A stretch of 64,000 bases of DNA from Microlunatus phosphovorus NM-1. GTDB taxonomy: Bacteria > Actinomycetota > Actinomycetes > Propionibacteriales > Propionibacteriaceae. The notes under the pieces were generated by a model, which was given only the letters and a program-made list of their open reading frames with translations, did not search any database and had not been told where the DNA came from. A program made the translations under genes and the position numbers. Below, piece by piece: positions 54,588 through 63,770 of the stretch (position 1 is its first letter; each line of letters opens with the position of its first letter). The DNA lies in NCBI RefSeq assembly GCF_000270245.1, contig NC_015635.1, forward strand, positions 1,240,001-1,304,000, read 5' to 3'.

Positions 54588-54900
54588 CTCGCTGTTCGGC
54601 TGCGCTCCCTAGGACTCCGTCTTCCCGCGTCGCTCGCAAACGAAAAGGCGTTGTTTGCTCGCTCCTTGGTCCAGACGGAGCCCTCGCTGCGCCTCACGGC
54701 CGCTCGCGACGGGGGTCGCCACTCGCTGTTCGGCTGCGCTCCCTAGGACTCCGTCTTCCCGCGTCGCTCACAAACGAAAAGGCGTTGTTTGGTCGCTCCT
54801 TGGTCCAGAGGGAGCCCTCGCTCCGCCTCACGGCCGCTCGCGACGGGGGTCGTCGCTCGCTGTTCGGCTGCGCTCCCTAGGACTCCGTCTTCCCGCGTCA
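54588..54900 (-). repeat. Tandem array of ~134-bp structured repeats
   Basis: Two full copies and one partial copy begin at 54588, 54722 and 54856, with a period of 134 bp. On the minus strand each full copy has outer arms TCCGTCT and AGACGGA and an inner hairpin (GCAAAC/GTTTGC in the first) with loop AACGCCTTTTC. Copy two carries changes in the inner stem that weaken it. The same element occurs once at 37938-38068. The array lies upstream of corA and explains the false N-terminal extension of that ORF. The rest of the 530-bp gap to the SOD gene (54901-55077) holds only the terminator at 55024. Confidence 0.85.
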
Positions 54901-55023
54901 CTGACAGAACGCGCCCCGACCAGCCCGTCGATACTCACCTGACACGATTCAGGGCCCGGGTCGTGGTTGATATATCACCCTCTTGGGGTTCAGGGAAAGG
55001 CCTTGGAGCGCAAGAAGACACGG

Positions 55024-55055
55024 ACGGCGCCTGCCCGGATGGGGGCAGGCGCCGT
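55024..55055. terminator. Terminator of the superoxide dismutase gene
   Basis: A 13-bp stem, ACGGCGCCTGCCC and its complement, with a short GGATGG-type loop, lies about 23-54 bases past the sod stop (read on the minus strand). There is no T-run, as is usual in high-GC actinobacteria. Confidence 0.8.
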
Positions 55056-55077
55056 ACGGATTGCTAGGTCGAGACGA

Positions 55078-55701
55078 TCAGGGCTTGATCAGACCAGGGG
55101 ACTGGGCGACCGCGGTGGCGAACCGCTGCTGGGCATCGGCCCAGTTGACCACGTTCCACCAGGCCTTCACATAGTCGGCCTTGACGTTCTTGTACTGCAG
55201 GTAGAACGCGTGCTCCCACATGTCGAGCAGCACGATCGGGATCTGGCCCAACGGCAGGTTGGCCTGCTGATCGTAGAGCTGCACGATGTTCAGCCGCTGA
55301 CCCAGTGAGTCCCAGACCAGCATGGACCAGCCGGAGCCCTGGATGGTGTTCGCGACGTTCTCGAAGTGTGCCCGGAACTTGTCGAAGCTGCCGAAGTACT
55401 CGTCGAGCGCGGCCGCCAGGTCACCAGTCGGCTTGTCGCCGCCATCCGGGGACATGTTGGGCCAGAACACGGAGTGGTTGATGTGACCACCCAGGTTGAA
55501 GGCGAGCGTCTTCTCCAAGCCACCGACGCTGCCGTACGCGTTGTTCTCCCGGGCCTCCGCGAGCTGCTCGAGCGCGGTGTTCAGACCCTTGACGTACGTC
55601 GCGTGGTGCTTGTCGTGGTGCAGCTCCATGATCTCGCCGGAGATGTGCGGCGCCAGTGCGCTGTAGTCGTAGGGCAGATCGGGAAGGACGTAGTCAGCCA
55701 T
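55078..55701 (-). CDS. sod: Superoxide dismutase (Fe/Mn family)
   Basis: I chose ATG 55701 with AGGAG six bases upstream; 207 residues. Metal ligands are visible: His in [17 protein letters not shown] near 27, His in [10 protein letters not shown] near 74, and Asp and His in [16 protein letters not shown] near 160-168. It detoxifies superoxide in the cytoplasm. Metal preference (Fe or Mn) cannot be settled by eye; actinobacterial enzymes are often Mn or cambialistic. Confidence 0.96.
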   Translation of the reverse strand: MADYVLPDLPYDYSALAPHISGEIMELHHDKHHATYVKGLNTALEQLAEARENNAYGSVGGLEKTLAFNLGGHINHSVFWPNMSPDGGDKPTGDLAAALDEYFGSFDKFRAHFENVANTIQGSGWSMLVWDSLGQRLNIVQLYDQQANLPLGQIPIVLLDMWEHAFYLQYKNVKADYVKAWWNVVNWADAQQRFATAVAQSPGLIKP

Positions 55702-55798
55702 AACACTCCTCGTTGTGGACCTTGTGGTGGATGTCGAATCGGTCTCCATCCTAGTCCGGGCCTCAGCTGGTGGCGTCGGCGGTCAATCTCAGATCTCC

Positions 55799-55899
55799 AC
55801 TTCGCACCATTTCGTGTGGCCCAATCCCGACTTCGCACCAACTGCTGCGACTTCGCACCAGGCGTGCTTGATGCGCAGCGACAGCAGCCGGTGCGAAGT
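55799..55899. repeat. Cluster of ACTTCGCACC motifs upstream of an ABC transporter
   Basis: ACTTCGCACCA occurs three times in direct orientation (55799-55809, 55830-55840, 55850-55860) and once inverted as GGTGCGAAGT near 55890-55899. The set lies between the divergent sod and ABC-exporter genes. Spacing is 31 and 20 bases. It may be a multi-site operator or just a local duplication. Confidence 0.6.
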
Positions 55900-55934
55900 G
55901 AGGGATGGGCCGAGCGACCGTGTTCACTGGGACC

Positions 55935-56738
55935 ATGAGCGAGTTCCCCGTCAACGGTCCAGGCGACAGCCCAGCAGCCTTGGAGCTGACCGGGCTGGTG
56001 AAACGGTTCGGAACCAAGGTCGCGGTCGACAATCTGCAGCTGAGGGTGCGCCCCGGCTGCCTGTTCGGGTTGGTCGGGCCCAACGGCGCCGGCAAGACCA
56101 CCACCTTGTCGATGGCCACCGGCCTGCTGCGACCCGATGCCGGTCGAGCCGCGATCCTCGGTCATGACGTGTGGCAGGACCCGGCCAGGGCCAAGGCACT
56201 GATCGGGGTGCTGCCCGACGGGATGCGACTCTTCGATCGGCTGAGCGGTGCCGAGCTGCTCCGCTATGTGGGCCTGTTGCGGAGGGTGCCGGAGCGGGAC
56301 ATCGCGACCAGATCGACCGAGCTGCTGGCCGCCCTCGGGCTGAGCGATGATGCGAATACCCTGGTGGTGGAGTATTCAGCGGGCATGACCAAGAAGATCG
56401 GTTTGGCCTGTGCGCTGATCCACGCGCCTCGGCTGGTGATCTTGGACGAGCCGTTCGAGGCGGTCGACCCGGTGTCCGGCGAGCACATCCGGACAATCCT
56501 GCGCGGATACGTGGCATCGGGCGGCACCGTGGTGTTGTCCAGTCACGTGATGGAACTGGTCGAGAGTCTGTGCGACGAGCTCGCCGTGGTGGCACAGGGC
56601 AGAGTGCTGGCCGCCGGGACCCTGGATCAGGTCCGCGCCGGCAGCAGTCTGCAGCAGCGCTTCCTGGATCTGGTCGGCTACACCGCAGCAGGGGAGGGGG
56701 CGCTGGCATGGTTGCGATCCTCGTCAAGCTCAAGCTGA
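55935..56738 (+). CDS. ABC exporter ATPase
   Basis: I chose ATG 55935 (267 residues). Walker A is LVGPNGAGKTTTLSM near 42-56, the signature is the variant YSAGMTKKIGLACAL near 143, Walker B is LVILDEPFEAVDP near 164, and the H-loop is LSSHVMEL. It pairs with the membrane protein whose gene overlaps its 3' end by 31 bases. The YSAGM signature is found in ABC-2 systems of the CcmA type. The substrate is unknown. Confidence 0.88.
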   Translation: MSEFPVNGPGDSPAALELTGLVKRFGTKVAVDNLQLRVRPGCLFGLVGPNGAGKTTTLSMATGLLRPDAGRAAILGHDVWQDPARAKALIGVLPDGMRLFDRLSGAELLRYVGLLRRVPERDIATRSTELLAALGLSDDANTLVVEYSAGMTKKIGLACALIHAPRLVILDEPFEAVDPVSGEHIRTILRGYVASGGTVVLSSHVMELVESLCDELAVVAQGRVLAAGTLDQVRAGSSLQQRFLDLVGYTAAGEGALAWLRSSSSSS

Positions 56739-58291
56739 CCCTGCTGCGCAACGCCCTGCGTCGCAGCGTCTGGCGGATCATCGGCCTGATCCTCGGGCTG
56801 CTCTATGCGCTCGCCATCGTGGTGTTCGTGGTCGCCGGTCTGGTGGCGCTGCGCTGGACCTCGGTCGAGCTGACCGCCGATGTCACGGTGCTCGCGTTCA
56901 CGGCCCTGACCGCCGGCTGGCTGGCCTTGTCGCTGCTGGTCTTCGGCATCGACGAGACGCTCGATCCGTCCCGATTCGCGTTGCTGCCGGTCCGAGCGCG
57001 CGAGATCATGCCAGGGCTCTTGGTGTCCGGGCTGGTCGGCAGCACAGGTATCGCCACCGTGCTGGTCTCACTAGGTCTGCTCGCCAGCTGGTCGCGTGGC
57101 CTCGGACCGGTGCTCGCCACGGTGGCTGCGATCCCCATCGGGGTCGCGACCTGCTTCCTGCTTTCCCGCGCCGGGACCGCCGCCTTCGCCTCCGCGCTCA
57201 ACTCGCGTCGCTTCCGTGACTTCGCCTTCGTCGGCATCGCGCTGATCGGGATGAGCATCGGCATCGTCGCGAACCTGGCCGGCAATCTCGCCGGAGGCCA
57301 GTTGGGTAATGCGCGCGCGATCTTGGCGCAGACGGCTGGCGTGGCCGGCTGGACACCGTTCGGCTGGATCTGGGCGGTGCCGGCCGATGCGGCTCGCGGT
57401 CAGTGGCTGCTTGCCGGCGTACGGTTGCTGCTGGCCTGTCTCTTGGTCGTCGGGTTATGGCTGGCCTGGGGTCATTATCTGGATCGACGGCTGACCGAGC
57501 CGCTGGAGTCGGCGCGAGGTGGTGGCCGGGTCCGCGCCGGAGGGCTGGTCGACCGGCTCTATCCAGCCTCGCCGGCAGGTGGTGTGGCTGCCCGGACGCT
57601 GCACTACTGGCGGCGCGATCCGCGCTATGTGGCTGGGATCGCGGGCTTTCTGATCGGTCCGGTGATCTTGATGGTGACCCAGGTGGTGAACCCGGAGGGG
57701 TTGCCACTGCTGATCGCCTTCGCGCCGGCTCTGTTGTGCTGGCTGATCGGGGCCAGCGTCGCCCAGGACCTCAGCTACGACGGCACCGCACTCTGGCTGC
57801 ACGCTTCCAGTGGGCTGCGCGGGGCCGAGGACCGAATTGGCCGGCTGTGGTCGACCTGCACGGTGTTCCTGCCGATCCTGGTCGTGCTCACGGTGTTGGG
57901 GTTGGGGCTCTCCGGTGCCTGGCAGCTCTGGCTGCCGGTCGTCGCCGTCAGCATTCCGCTGATCCTGGTGAGCCTCGGAGTCGGTACCTTCGTCGGGACG
58001 TTGTGGCAGTGGCCGGCACCACCGCCGGGAGCGAATCCGTTCCAGAAGGGCAGCAGCGGTGGCTTTCCGGCATTGGCCTCCTTCAGCGTGACCGGCCTGG
58101 TCAGCTTGATCTTGTCGACGCCAACCATCGGTTTGGTGATCGCATCCTTCTGGACCGGCTGGCTGGCCTGGCTCGGTCTGGTGATCGGGCTGGCGATCGG
58201 AGCGATCACCGTGTGGCAGGGCGTGGTGCGAGGTGGTGCCCGGCTGGACCGGCGATGGCCGGAGGTGCTGGCGGCGATCTCGGAGCGCTGA
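56708..58291 (+). CDS. ABC exporter permease, large membrane protein
   Basis: I chose ATG 56708 (527 residues), inside the end of the ATPase gene. About twelve hydrophobic segments alternate with short loops; RAREIMPGLLVSG near 97 and a central cytoplasmic loop (YLDRRLTEPLESARGGGRVRAGG, about 256-278) separate two halves. HYWRRDPRYVAGIAGFLIGPVIL follows. It forms the membrane part of the preceding ATPase. Similar permeases occur widely in actinobacteria without a known cargo. Confidence 0.8.
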   Translation: MVAILVKLKLTLLRNALRRSVWRIIGLILGLLYALAIVVFVVAGLVALRWTSVELTADVTVLAFTALTAGWLALSLLVFGIDETLDPSRFALLPVRAREIMPGLLVSGLVGSTGIATVLVSLGLLASWSRGLGPVLATVAAIPIGVATCFLLSRAGTAAFASALNSRRFRDFAFVGIALIGMSIGIVANLAGNLAGGQLGNARAILAQTAGVAGWTPFGWIWAVPADAARGQWLLAGVRLLLACLLVVGLWLAWGHYLDRRLTEPLESARGGGRVRAGGLVDRLYPASPAGGVAARTLHYWRRDPRYVAGIAGFLIGPVILMVTQVVNPEGLPLLIAFAPALLCWLIGASVAQDLSYDGTALWLHASSGLRGAEDRIGRLWSTCTVFLPILVVLTVLGLGLSGAWQLWLPVVAVSIPLILVSLGVGTFVGTLWQWPAPPPGANPFQKGSSGGFPALASFSVTGLVSLILSTPTIGLVIASFWTGWLAWLGLVIGLAIGAITVWQGVVRGGARLDRRWPEVLAAISER

Positions 58292-58304
58292 GTCGCCGCC
58301 GGGC

Positions 58305-58907
58305 TCAGTCGCGGGGACGTACATCGAGCACCCGGAACCCCTTGGCGCTGGCCAGCCGGGCGCAGTCATAGCCCGCACTGATCAGCCAGCCGGCCAGGGT
58401 GTCGGCACCCAGGTTCTTGCCGACGACCAGGTAGGCGACACCCTCCGGCGTGAGCCGCGCCAGCCAGGTCTGGAGCAGTTCGTGCAGGGCCTGCTTGCCG
58501 ATCCGGATCGGCGGGTTGGACCAGATCTGGTCGTAGGTCGCGTCCTCGGCGATCTGGTCGGGGCGCAGGGCCCGGATGCGCCCGCCGGCGCCGAGCCGGT
58601 CCGCGTTGTCGCGGCACAGAGCCAGCGCCCGTTCGTTGACGTCGACAGCGTCGATCCGTGCACCCGGGGTCGCCAGCGCGAGGCCGAGCGCGATCGATCC
58701 CCAACCGCAGCCGAGATCCAGGACGCGTGGACTGCCGAGCGGCGGCGGCACCTCGCGCAACAGCACCGCGGTGCCCTTGTCCAGTCCGTCGCCGGCGAAC
58801 ACGCCACTGGCCGTCTCGACCGTCACCGTGCGCCCGAACAACTCGACACTCACCGTACGCCGGCGCTCCGGGCCGGTCGGGGCGCCGCTGAAGTAGTGCT
58901 CATTCAC
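58305..58907 (-). CDS. RsmC-like class I SAM methyltransferase
   Basis: I chose GTG 58907, overlapping the truA stop (GTGA), giving 200 residues that begin NEHYFSG. The SAM motif is VLDLGCGWGSIALGLAL near 61-77, followed by IDAVDVNERAL, and the catalytic motif IWSNPPIRIGK near 125-135 (NPP-type for base amino groups). Such proteins methylate guanine N2 in rRNA. Its pairing with truA and trmB supports an RNA-modification role. Confidence 0.85.
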   Translation of the reverse strand: MNEHYFSGAPTGPERRRTVSVELFGRTVTVETASGVFAGDGLDKGTAVLLREVPPPLGSPRVLDLGCGWGSIALGLALATPGARIDAVDVNERALALCRDNADRLGAGGRIRALRPDQIAEDATYDQIWSNPPIRIGKQALHELLQTWLARLTPEGVAYLVVGKNLGADTLAGWLISAGYDCARLASAKGFRVLDVRPRD

Positions 58908-59827
58908 GGGTGCGGTGTCTCCAGTCTCGCGGACGCGGTCGCCTGGCTCGGATCGGGCAGCGTGCGGAGGGTACGCGCCTCGCTGACCCGGGCGGCCAGC
59001 TGGTCGTCCGGTGGATAGCCGACTTCCTCCAAGGTGAGTCCCCGGGCGGGCAGCACCGGGACCACGCTGCTCCGGGTGGCGGCGGCCATCCGGGTGAGTA
59101 GCCAGTCGGCGGTGCGCCGGCCGGAGCCGACCTCGACCAGCCCGCCGACCAGGCAACGCACCATCGAGTGGCAGAAGGCGTCGGCGCGGACCGTCACCTC
59201 GACCAGCCCACCGGCCTCAGTGGTGCGGACCGCGCCGAGCTCGAGCAGGGTGCGGACGGTGGTCGCCCCCTCTCGTCGCTTGCAGAAGGCGCCGAAGTCT
59301 CGCAGGCCGAGCAAGGCTGGGGCCACGGCGTTGAGCCGGGGCAGGTCCAGCTGACCGCGTAGGGGAGTGACCATGGTGCGCGACAGCGGATCGGGCACTG
59401 TCGCGGCGTCCGCGATCCGATAGCAGTAGCGTCGCCAGATCGCCGCGAACCGTGCGTCGAACCCCTCCGGCGCAACCCGCAGACCGGTCACCGCCAGGTC
59501 TTCGGGCAGCGCCCGTCGGAGTCGGCCGAGCAACCGCTCGGGATCTGGGACCAACGCGGCAGGCAGATCGAGATGGACGACCTGGCCGCGAGCATGGACG
59601 CCTGCGTCGGTGCGGCCGGCGCACACCACCTTCGGCGGCTCCGGCAGGGACAGGACCCGCCCCAGCCAGAGCTCGAGCTCGCCTTGTACGGTCCGGCGGC
59701 CCCGCTGCTCGGCCCAGCCGGAGAACGCCGTACCGTCATAGCGGACATCCAGCCGCCATCGCATTGTCCGGGGCGCCGCCGAACTCACGACCGCGGAGCG
59801 CGGAGCGCGACCATCGGACTCGACCAT
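58904..59827 (-). CDS. truA: tRNA pseudouridine(38-40) synthase
   Basis: From ATG 59827, right after the trmB stop, it has 307 residues; ATG 59764 would give a more usual N-terminus (MRWRLDVRYDGTAFSGWAEQ). The catalytic Asp lies in CAGRTDAGVHARGQVVHLD near 70. FCHSMVRCLVGGLVEVG is the conserved C-terminal motif. It modifies the anticodon stem of many tRNAs. Confidence 0.95.
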   Translation of the reverse strand: MVESDGRAPRSAVVSSAAPRTMRWRLDVRYDGTAFSGWAEQRGRRTVQGELELWLGRVLSLPEPPKVVCAGRTDAGVHARGQVVHLDLPAALVPDPERLLGRLRRALPEDLAVTGLRVAPEGFDARFAAIWRRYCYRIADAATVPDPLSRTMVTPLRGQLDLPRLNAVAPALLGLRDFGAFCKRREGATTVRTLLELGAVRTTEAGGLVEVTVRADAFCHSMVRCLVGGLVEVGSGRRTADWLLTRMAAATRSSVVPVLPARGLTLEEVGYPPDDQLAARVSEARTLRTLPDPSQATASARLETPHP

Positions 59828-60571
59828 CTAGCACGCCCGCCGATAGTGCAGGTCGCGCACTGTCCGGCCGGCATCGAGGCCACGCTGCTCGAACCTGGTC
59901 AGCGGCCGGTCCGCGAGCCGCTCCGCCCAACCGTCCGGGGCGCCGGCGGCGCTCTCGAAGGCAGGGTGTGGATCGAGCACTGCGCGGATCTGATCGGCAT
60001 AGTCGGCCCAGTCGGTGGCCAACCGCCAGCTGCCCCCGGATTTCAGGCCGGTGGCGACGAGATCGGCGAAGGCGGTGTCAACCAGGCGCCGCTTGTGGTG
60101 CCGGGCCTTCGGCCACGGATCGGGGAAGAAGGTCCAGAGCTCGGTGATGCTGCTCGGACCGAGGAGCTGGGTGAGTCCGGCGACGGCATCGGCCTGCACC
60201 AGCCGTACGTTGCCGATCTGCTCCTCGTGCAGCCGGCTCACCGTCCGAGCGATCCCGGGCAGGTAGACCTCGAAGGCCAACACATTTGCGTCGGCACGCG
60301 CGGCCGCCATCGCGACCAGGGATTCGCCGGTTCCGGAACCGATCTCGACGATCAGCGGGGCCGTACGGCCGAAGGCTCCGGCGAGGTCGAGCCGATGGCC
60401 GGTGGCAACCGACGTGCTGCTGGCGCGACGCGGCACCTCGATCACGTACGCGTGTCGCAACCGTTCCCAGGCCCGCAACTGTTGGGGTCGCATTCGGGTG
60501 CTGCGCCGGACGAAGGAGACGACCTCGCGCCGGACCCGCGGCTCGGTGGCGGGGTGGGTCGACTCGGGCAC
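59828..60571 (-). CDS. trmB: tRNA (guanine-N7)-methyltransferase
   Basis: A 247-residue protein with SAM motif IVEIGSGTGESLVAMA near 74-89, FEVYLPGIARTV, and the family signature FFPDPWPKARHHKRRLV near 148-164. DDP-like residues and DWADYADQI follow. It makes m7G46 in the tRNA variable loop. First gene of the trmB-truA-methyltransferase operon. Confidence 0.95.
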   Translation of the reverse strand: MPESTHPATEPRVRREVVSFVRRSTRMRPQQLRAWERLRHAYVIEVPRRASSTSVATGHRLDLAGAFGRTAPLIVEIGSGTGESLVAMAAARADANVLAFEVYLPGIARTVSRLHEEQIGNVRLVQADAVAGLTQLLGPSSITELWTFFPDPWPKARHHKRRLVDTAFADLVATGLKSGGSWRLATDWADYADQIRAVLDPHPAFESAAGAPDGWAERLADRPLTRFEQRGLDAGRTVRDLHYRRAC

Positions 60572-60609
60572 GGCGGTAACCCTACTTGCGGTGACTTATG
60601 GATGATGAA

Positions 60610-60627
60610 ATCCCCAACATCGGGGAT
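60610..60627. terminator. Small hairpin past the ABC-2 permease gene
   Basis: ATCCCC and GGGGAT form a 6-bp stem with a six-base loop, 45-62 bases beyond the permease stop (minus strand), just before trmB on the same strand. On the minus strand it is followed by TTTC. It may end the exporter transcript before the RNA-modification operon. Confidence 0.55.
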
Positions 60628-60671
60628 CTTGTCCTCCATGACGTGTCAGATGCCCACTCGCCGGGCCTGGA

Positions 60672-61553
60672 TCAGCTGGTGATGTCCTTGGTGGTGAAGC
60701 GGGCCCAGGCCAGCAGCCAGAACACGAGCGCGTAGGCACCGAAGGTCAGCAGACCACGCTGGAGATCGGCGGTGGCGATCGGGTCGCGCAGCAGACCGCC
60801 GAAGGCGGTCCACCACGTGGTCAGCAGCCAGGGATGCAACCAGGACAGCTGATCGACCGACCCGCAGATGAGCATCATCAGGTTCACCAGGACGACCGCG
60901 ACGGTGGCGCCGATCGGCTGCTCGGTGAGGGTCGAGACGAACAGGCCAAGGGCGCCCAGGGCAGCCAGGCCGCAGCCGAGGTAGCCACAGGTCAGCAGCA
61001 GTCTTCCCAGGGCCTCGGCGAAGCCGACGGTGGTGCCGGAGAACAAGATCATGTCGCCACCGCCGAACAGGGCCAGCCCCAGCACGCTGCCCACCAAGGC
61101 GATCAGCGCAATCGCCGCGAAGCCGAAGATCACAATCGCCGCGTACTTGACGGCCAGCAGCCGGGTCCGCCCCGCCGGCACCGTGAGCAGATAGCGCAGC
61201 GTGCCGATGTTCGCTTCGCCGGCCACCGCATCGCCGGCGATGGTCGCCACCGCAAGCGGCAGGAACAGCGGCAGCTGGACAGTGAGCGCGGCGAAGGCGA
61301 CGAACAGCCCGTTCCCGACGATCGAGGACACGAAGTCGGGTCCGCCGCCTCCGCCACCCGAGGTCTTCACCGCGATGGCCAGGATCACGGGCACGGCGGC
61401 CAGCACCCCCAGGCCGGCGATGTTGCGCCGGCGGTGGAAGATCAGCCCGAGTTCGGAGGTCAAGAATCGGAGCGGCAGCCAGCGTGCGGTGCCGGAGTCG
61501 CGGACGGGTTCCTCGGTGTCGGGATGGTCGAGGGAGTCTCGAAGCTCAACCAC
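60672..61553 (-). CDS. ABC-2 type exporter permease
   Basis: I prefer GTG 61553 (293 residues), which overlaps the ATPase stop by 8 bases; GTG/ATG 61571 adds six residues. Six hydrophobic segments are visible, beginning IAGLGVLAAVPVILAIAV near 45-62 and ending FGAYALVFWLLAWARF. DAVAGEANIGTLRYLLTVPAGRTRLLAVKY near 105-134 is the typical coupling loop of ABC-2 permeases. It works with the ATPase at 61546. Confidence 0.87.
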   Translation of the reverse strand: MVELRDSLDHPDTEEPVRDSGTARWLPLRFLTSELGLIFHRRRNIAGLGVLAAVPVILAIAVKTSGGGGGGPDFVSSIVGNGLFVAFAALTVQLPLFLPLAVATIAGDAVAGEANIGTLRYLLTVPAGRTRLLAVKYAAIVIFGFAAIALIALVGSVLGLALFGGGDMILFSGTTVGFAEALGRLLLTCGYLGCGLAALGALGLFVSTLTEQPIGATVAVVLVNLMMLICGSVDQLSWLHPWLLTTWWTAFGGLLRDPIATADLQRGLLTFGAYALVFWLLAWARFTTKDITS

Positions 61554-62589
61554 TGATCTCGAACCCCTCACCGGTGAGTCCGACGAAGACGTCCTCCAGG
61601 CTCGGCTCGACGATCTCGAACCCGAGGACCGGTACGTCGGCGGCGACCAGGGCCGGGACCACGGCGGCCAGCGCTACCTCGCGGAGACTGGCAGTCACCG
61701 TCGCGACCTCGGTGTCGGTGCTCGCATCGACGGCGGGACCGACGCCGCTGGCGATGGCCGGTTCACCGGTGCCGAGGCAGCTCAGCACCGCGGCCGCGTC
61801 CGGTGCGGCACCGCTTGTGGTCCGCAGACGCACCGCGGGCTCCGTGCCGGCGCGCAGCTCGGTCAGTGGCTGCTGGGTGACCAGCCGACCCTCGTACATG
61901 ACTCCCACGTGGCTGCACATCTGCTCGACCTCACTGAGCAGGTGGCTGGACACCAGCACAGTGGTGCCATCGGCGGCGAGGTCGGTGACCAGATGCCGAA
62001 CCTCTCGGGTGCCCTGCGGGTCGAGGCCGTTGGTCGGCTCATCGAGCACCAGCAGGTCGCGCGGTACCAGCAGCGCACTGGCGATAGCGAGCCGCTGTCG
62101 CATGCCGAGCGAGTACGCGCGGTAGCGCTTGCGGGCGGCGTTCAGCAATCCGACTCGATCGAGGGCAGTGTCGACCCGGCGGGCGCTGGTGTGAGGGTCG
62201 GCGTACGGGTCGGCCGCTTCGAGGCGGTTCAGATTCGCTCGGCCGGACAGATAGGGGTGGAACGCCGGGCCCTCGACCAGGGCGCCGACCCGGCGGAGAA
62301 CCGATACGTCGAGGCGCCTTCCGGCTCCGGCCATCGGCGCGCCGAGCAGATCGACCTCACCCGCCGACGGACCGATGAGGCCGAGCAGCATCCGGATCGT
62401 GGTGGTCTTCCCAGAGCCGTTGGGACCGAGGAACCCGTACACCGATCCGGCGGGCACCACCAAGTCGACCTCGTTCACGGCAACTTGGTGGCCGAATCGC
62501 TTGGTCAGCCTCCGCGTCACCACTGGCGCCGAGTTGTCAGGGTCGGTGGTTGCTCCGCCGACCACCGCGTCTGACAACTCGAGTGTCAT
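61546..62589 (-). CDS. ABC-2 type exporter ATPase
   Basis: A 347-residue ATPase: Walker A FLGPNGSGKTTTIRML near 53-68, signature YSLGMRQRLAIASALL near 159, Walker B LLVLDEPTNGLDP near 179, H-loop VLVSSHLLSEVEQ. The last 110 residues form a regulatory extension typical of drug/bacitracin-type exporters. The start overlaps the stop of the upstream lipoprotein-like gene (ATGA), tying the two. Confidence 0.92.
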   Translation of the reverse strand: MTLELSDAVVGGATTDPDNSAPVVTRRLTKRFGHQVAVNEVDLVVPAGSVYGFLGPNGSGKTTTIRMLLGLIGPSAGEVDLLGAPMAGAGRRLDVSVLRRVGALVEGPAFHPYLSGRANLNRLEAADPYADPHTSARRVDTALDRVGLLNAARKRYRAYSLGMRQRLAIASALLVPRDLLVLDEPTNGLDPQGTREVRHLVTDLAADGTTVLVSSHLLSEVEQMCSHVGVMYEGRLVTQQPLTELRAGTEPAVRLRTTSGAAPDAAAVLSCLGTGEPAIASGVGPAVDASTDTEVATVTASLREVALAAVVPALVAADVPVLGFEIVEPSLEDVFVGLTGEGFEISG

Positions 62590-63713
62590 CCGAGGGCGGC
62601 GTAGAGCAACTCAGGAGCCACTGCGCCGACCGCGACCCTGCCGTCGTCGGTGATCACCAAGGAGAATGCCTTCCCGGCCAGCAGACGCCCCGAGCCCCAC
62701 GAGCCGGAGACCTTCGGTAGCTGGTTGAGATAGGCCTGCAGTTCGGCTTGACCCTGGTCGCGGCCGCGGGTTCGATCGCTCGGAGCGCTGTCCGCGGACT
62801 GCCGCTCGTCGGGCAGCTTCGCCACCACGACACTGGTCCAGCCTTCGCCGACCACGGCGGGCCTCGTCTCGTCGGAGGACTCTCCGTCCTTGCCGGTGCC
62901 CAACTTGTGAGTCCCGTCCTTCTTCTGGCTCTGCGGGGTGAGCTCGGTGACCTTGGCGCCCTTCGGCGGGGAGAACTCGAAGGTCGAAACAGGTGGCGTG
63001 CTGAAGTCGACCTCGCTGAAGCCGATCTCGGCCACCGGGGCAGTGGCGGCACCGGCGTACACCTGCACTCGGGTGGCGACGTGCTCAGCACCATCCACGG
63101 CAATCCGGACGCTGCTGATCAGGGAACGCGAGTCCTTGGGCTTGAGCACCAGCTCGTAGGCCGCCCGGCCCGCGACCTTCGTGTCGGTCGCGACGCTCAC
63201 GTCGGTGCTGCTGCCGACCGCCGTCAGGATGCGCTGGGCGGCTTCCTGCGGAGTCTTCGGGGCATCGGTCGGGAGGTCTTCCGGATCCGATGATTCGTCG
63301 TGCTTGTCGACCGTGGTGTGGGTGGCTGCGTTCTCCTTGCTGGACCAGGTCCAGACGTCGGTACCGTGCCGGATCACCGAGGACTCGGAGAGTTCGCCGA
63401 GCAACGACACCTTCGCCGAGTCCGGCGCCGCGTACGCGACACGCAACGTATGGCTGCCCGAGATGAGAGAGGAGAAGTCCGATCCGTGCTCGCTCACCCC
63501 GGGTAGCGCCGGGATACCGAGGTCGGCGGACTGCTCGACCGTGCCGGAGAAACCGTCGACCTGTGCCTGTTGGAGATCGACCAGCAGTTGCTCGGCGCTA
63601 CGCGGCGGCAGCTTTTCGTCGGCCGATGCGTTTCCAGCGACCAGGACGGTCGCGATGACGGTGAAGAGGGCAGCCAGCGGTACGAGCCAGCGCAGCCACG
63701 GACGAGTGGGCAT
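62586..63713 (-). CDS. LolA-like secreted/lipoprotein-sorting family protein
   Basis: A 375-residue protein with an N-terminal membrane/signal segment (RWLVPLAALFTVIATVLVAGNASA, cleavage expected near 30). No lipobox cysteine. The LolA/LppX-like beta-barrel portion contains SAEQLLVDLQQAQVDGFSGTVEQ near 39-61, HGTDVWTWSSKENAA and AYELVLKPKDSRSLI. Such proteins in actinobacteria are found next to ABC exporters or sigma-factor regulators and may bind a lipid. It is first in a three-gene operon with the ATPase and permease. Confidence 0.8.
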   Translation of the reverse strand: MPTRPWLRWLVPLAALFTVIATVLVAGNASADEKLPPRSAEQLLVDLQQAQVDGFSGTVEQSADLGIPALPGVSEHGSDFSSLISGSHTLRVAYAAPDSAKVSLLGELSESSVIRHGTDVWTWSSKENAATHTTVDKHDESSDPEDLPTDAPKTPQEAAQRILTAVGSSTDVSVATDTKVAGRAAYELVLKPKDSRSLISSVRIAVDGAEHVATRVQVYAGAATAPVAEIGFSEVDFSTPPVSTFEFSPPKGAKVTELTPQSQKKDGTHKLGTGKDGESSDETRPAVVGEGWTSVVVAKLPDERQSADSAPSDRTRGRDQGQAELQAYLNQLPKVSGSWGSGRLLAGKAFSLVITDDGRVAVGAVAPELLYAALG

Positions 63714-63770
63714 GGGGTCATTGTTGCTCGCCGATCCAACCGGCGCATCAGACCGTGGTCCTACGATGGT

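Noticed and set aside
54548-54697. 50-residue N-terminal extension of CorA
   Set aside because: Encoded by the tandem repeat element; GTG 54547 gives the normal CorA length.
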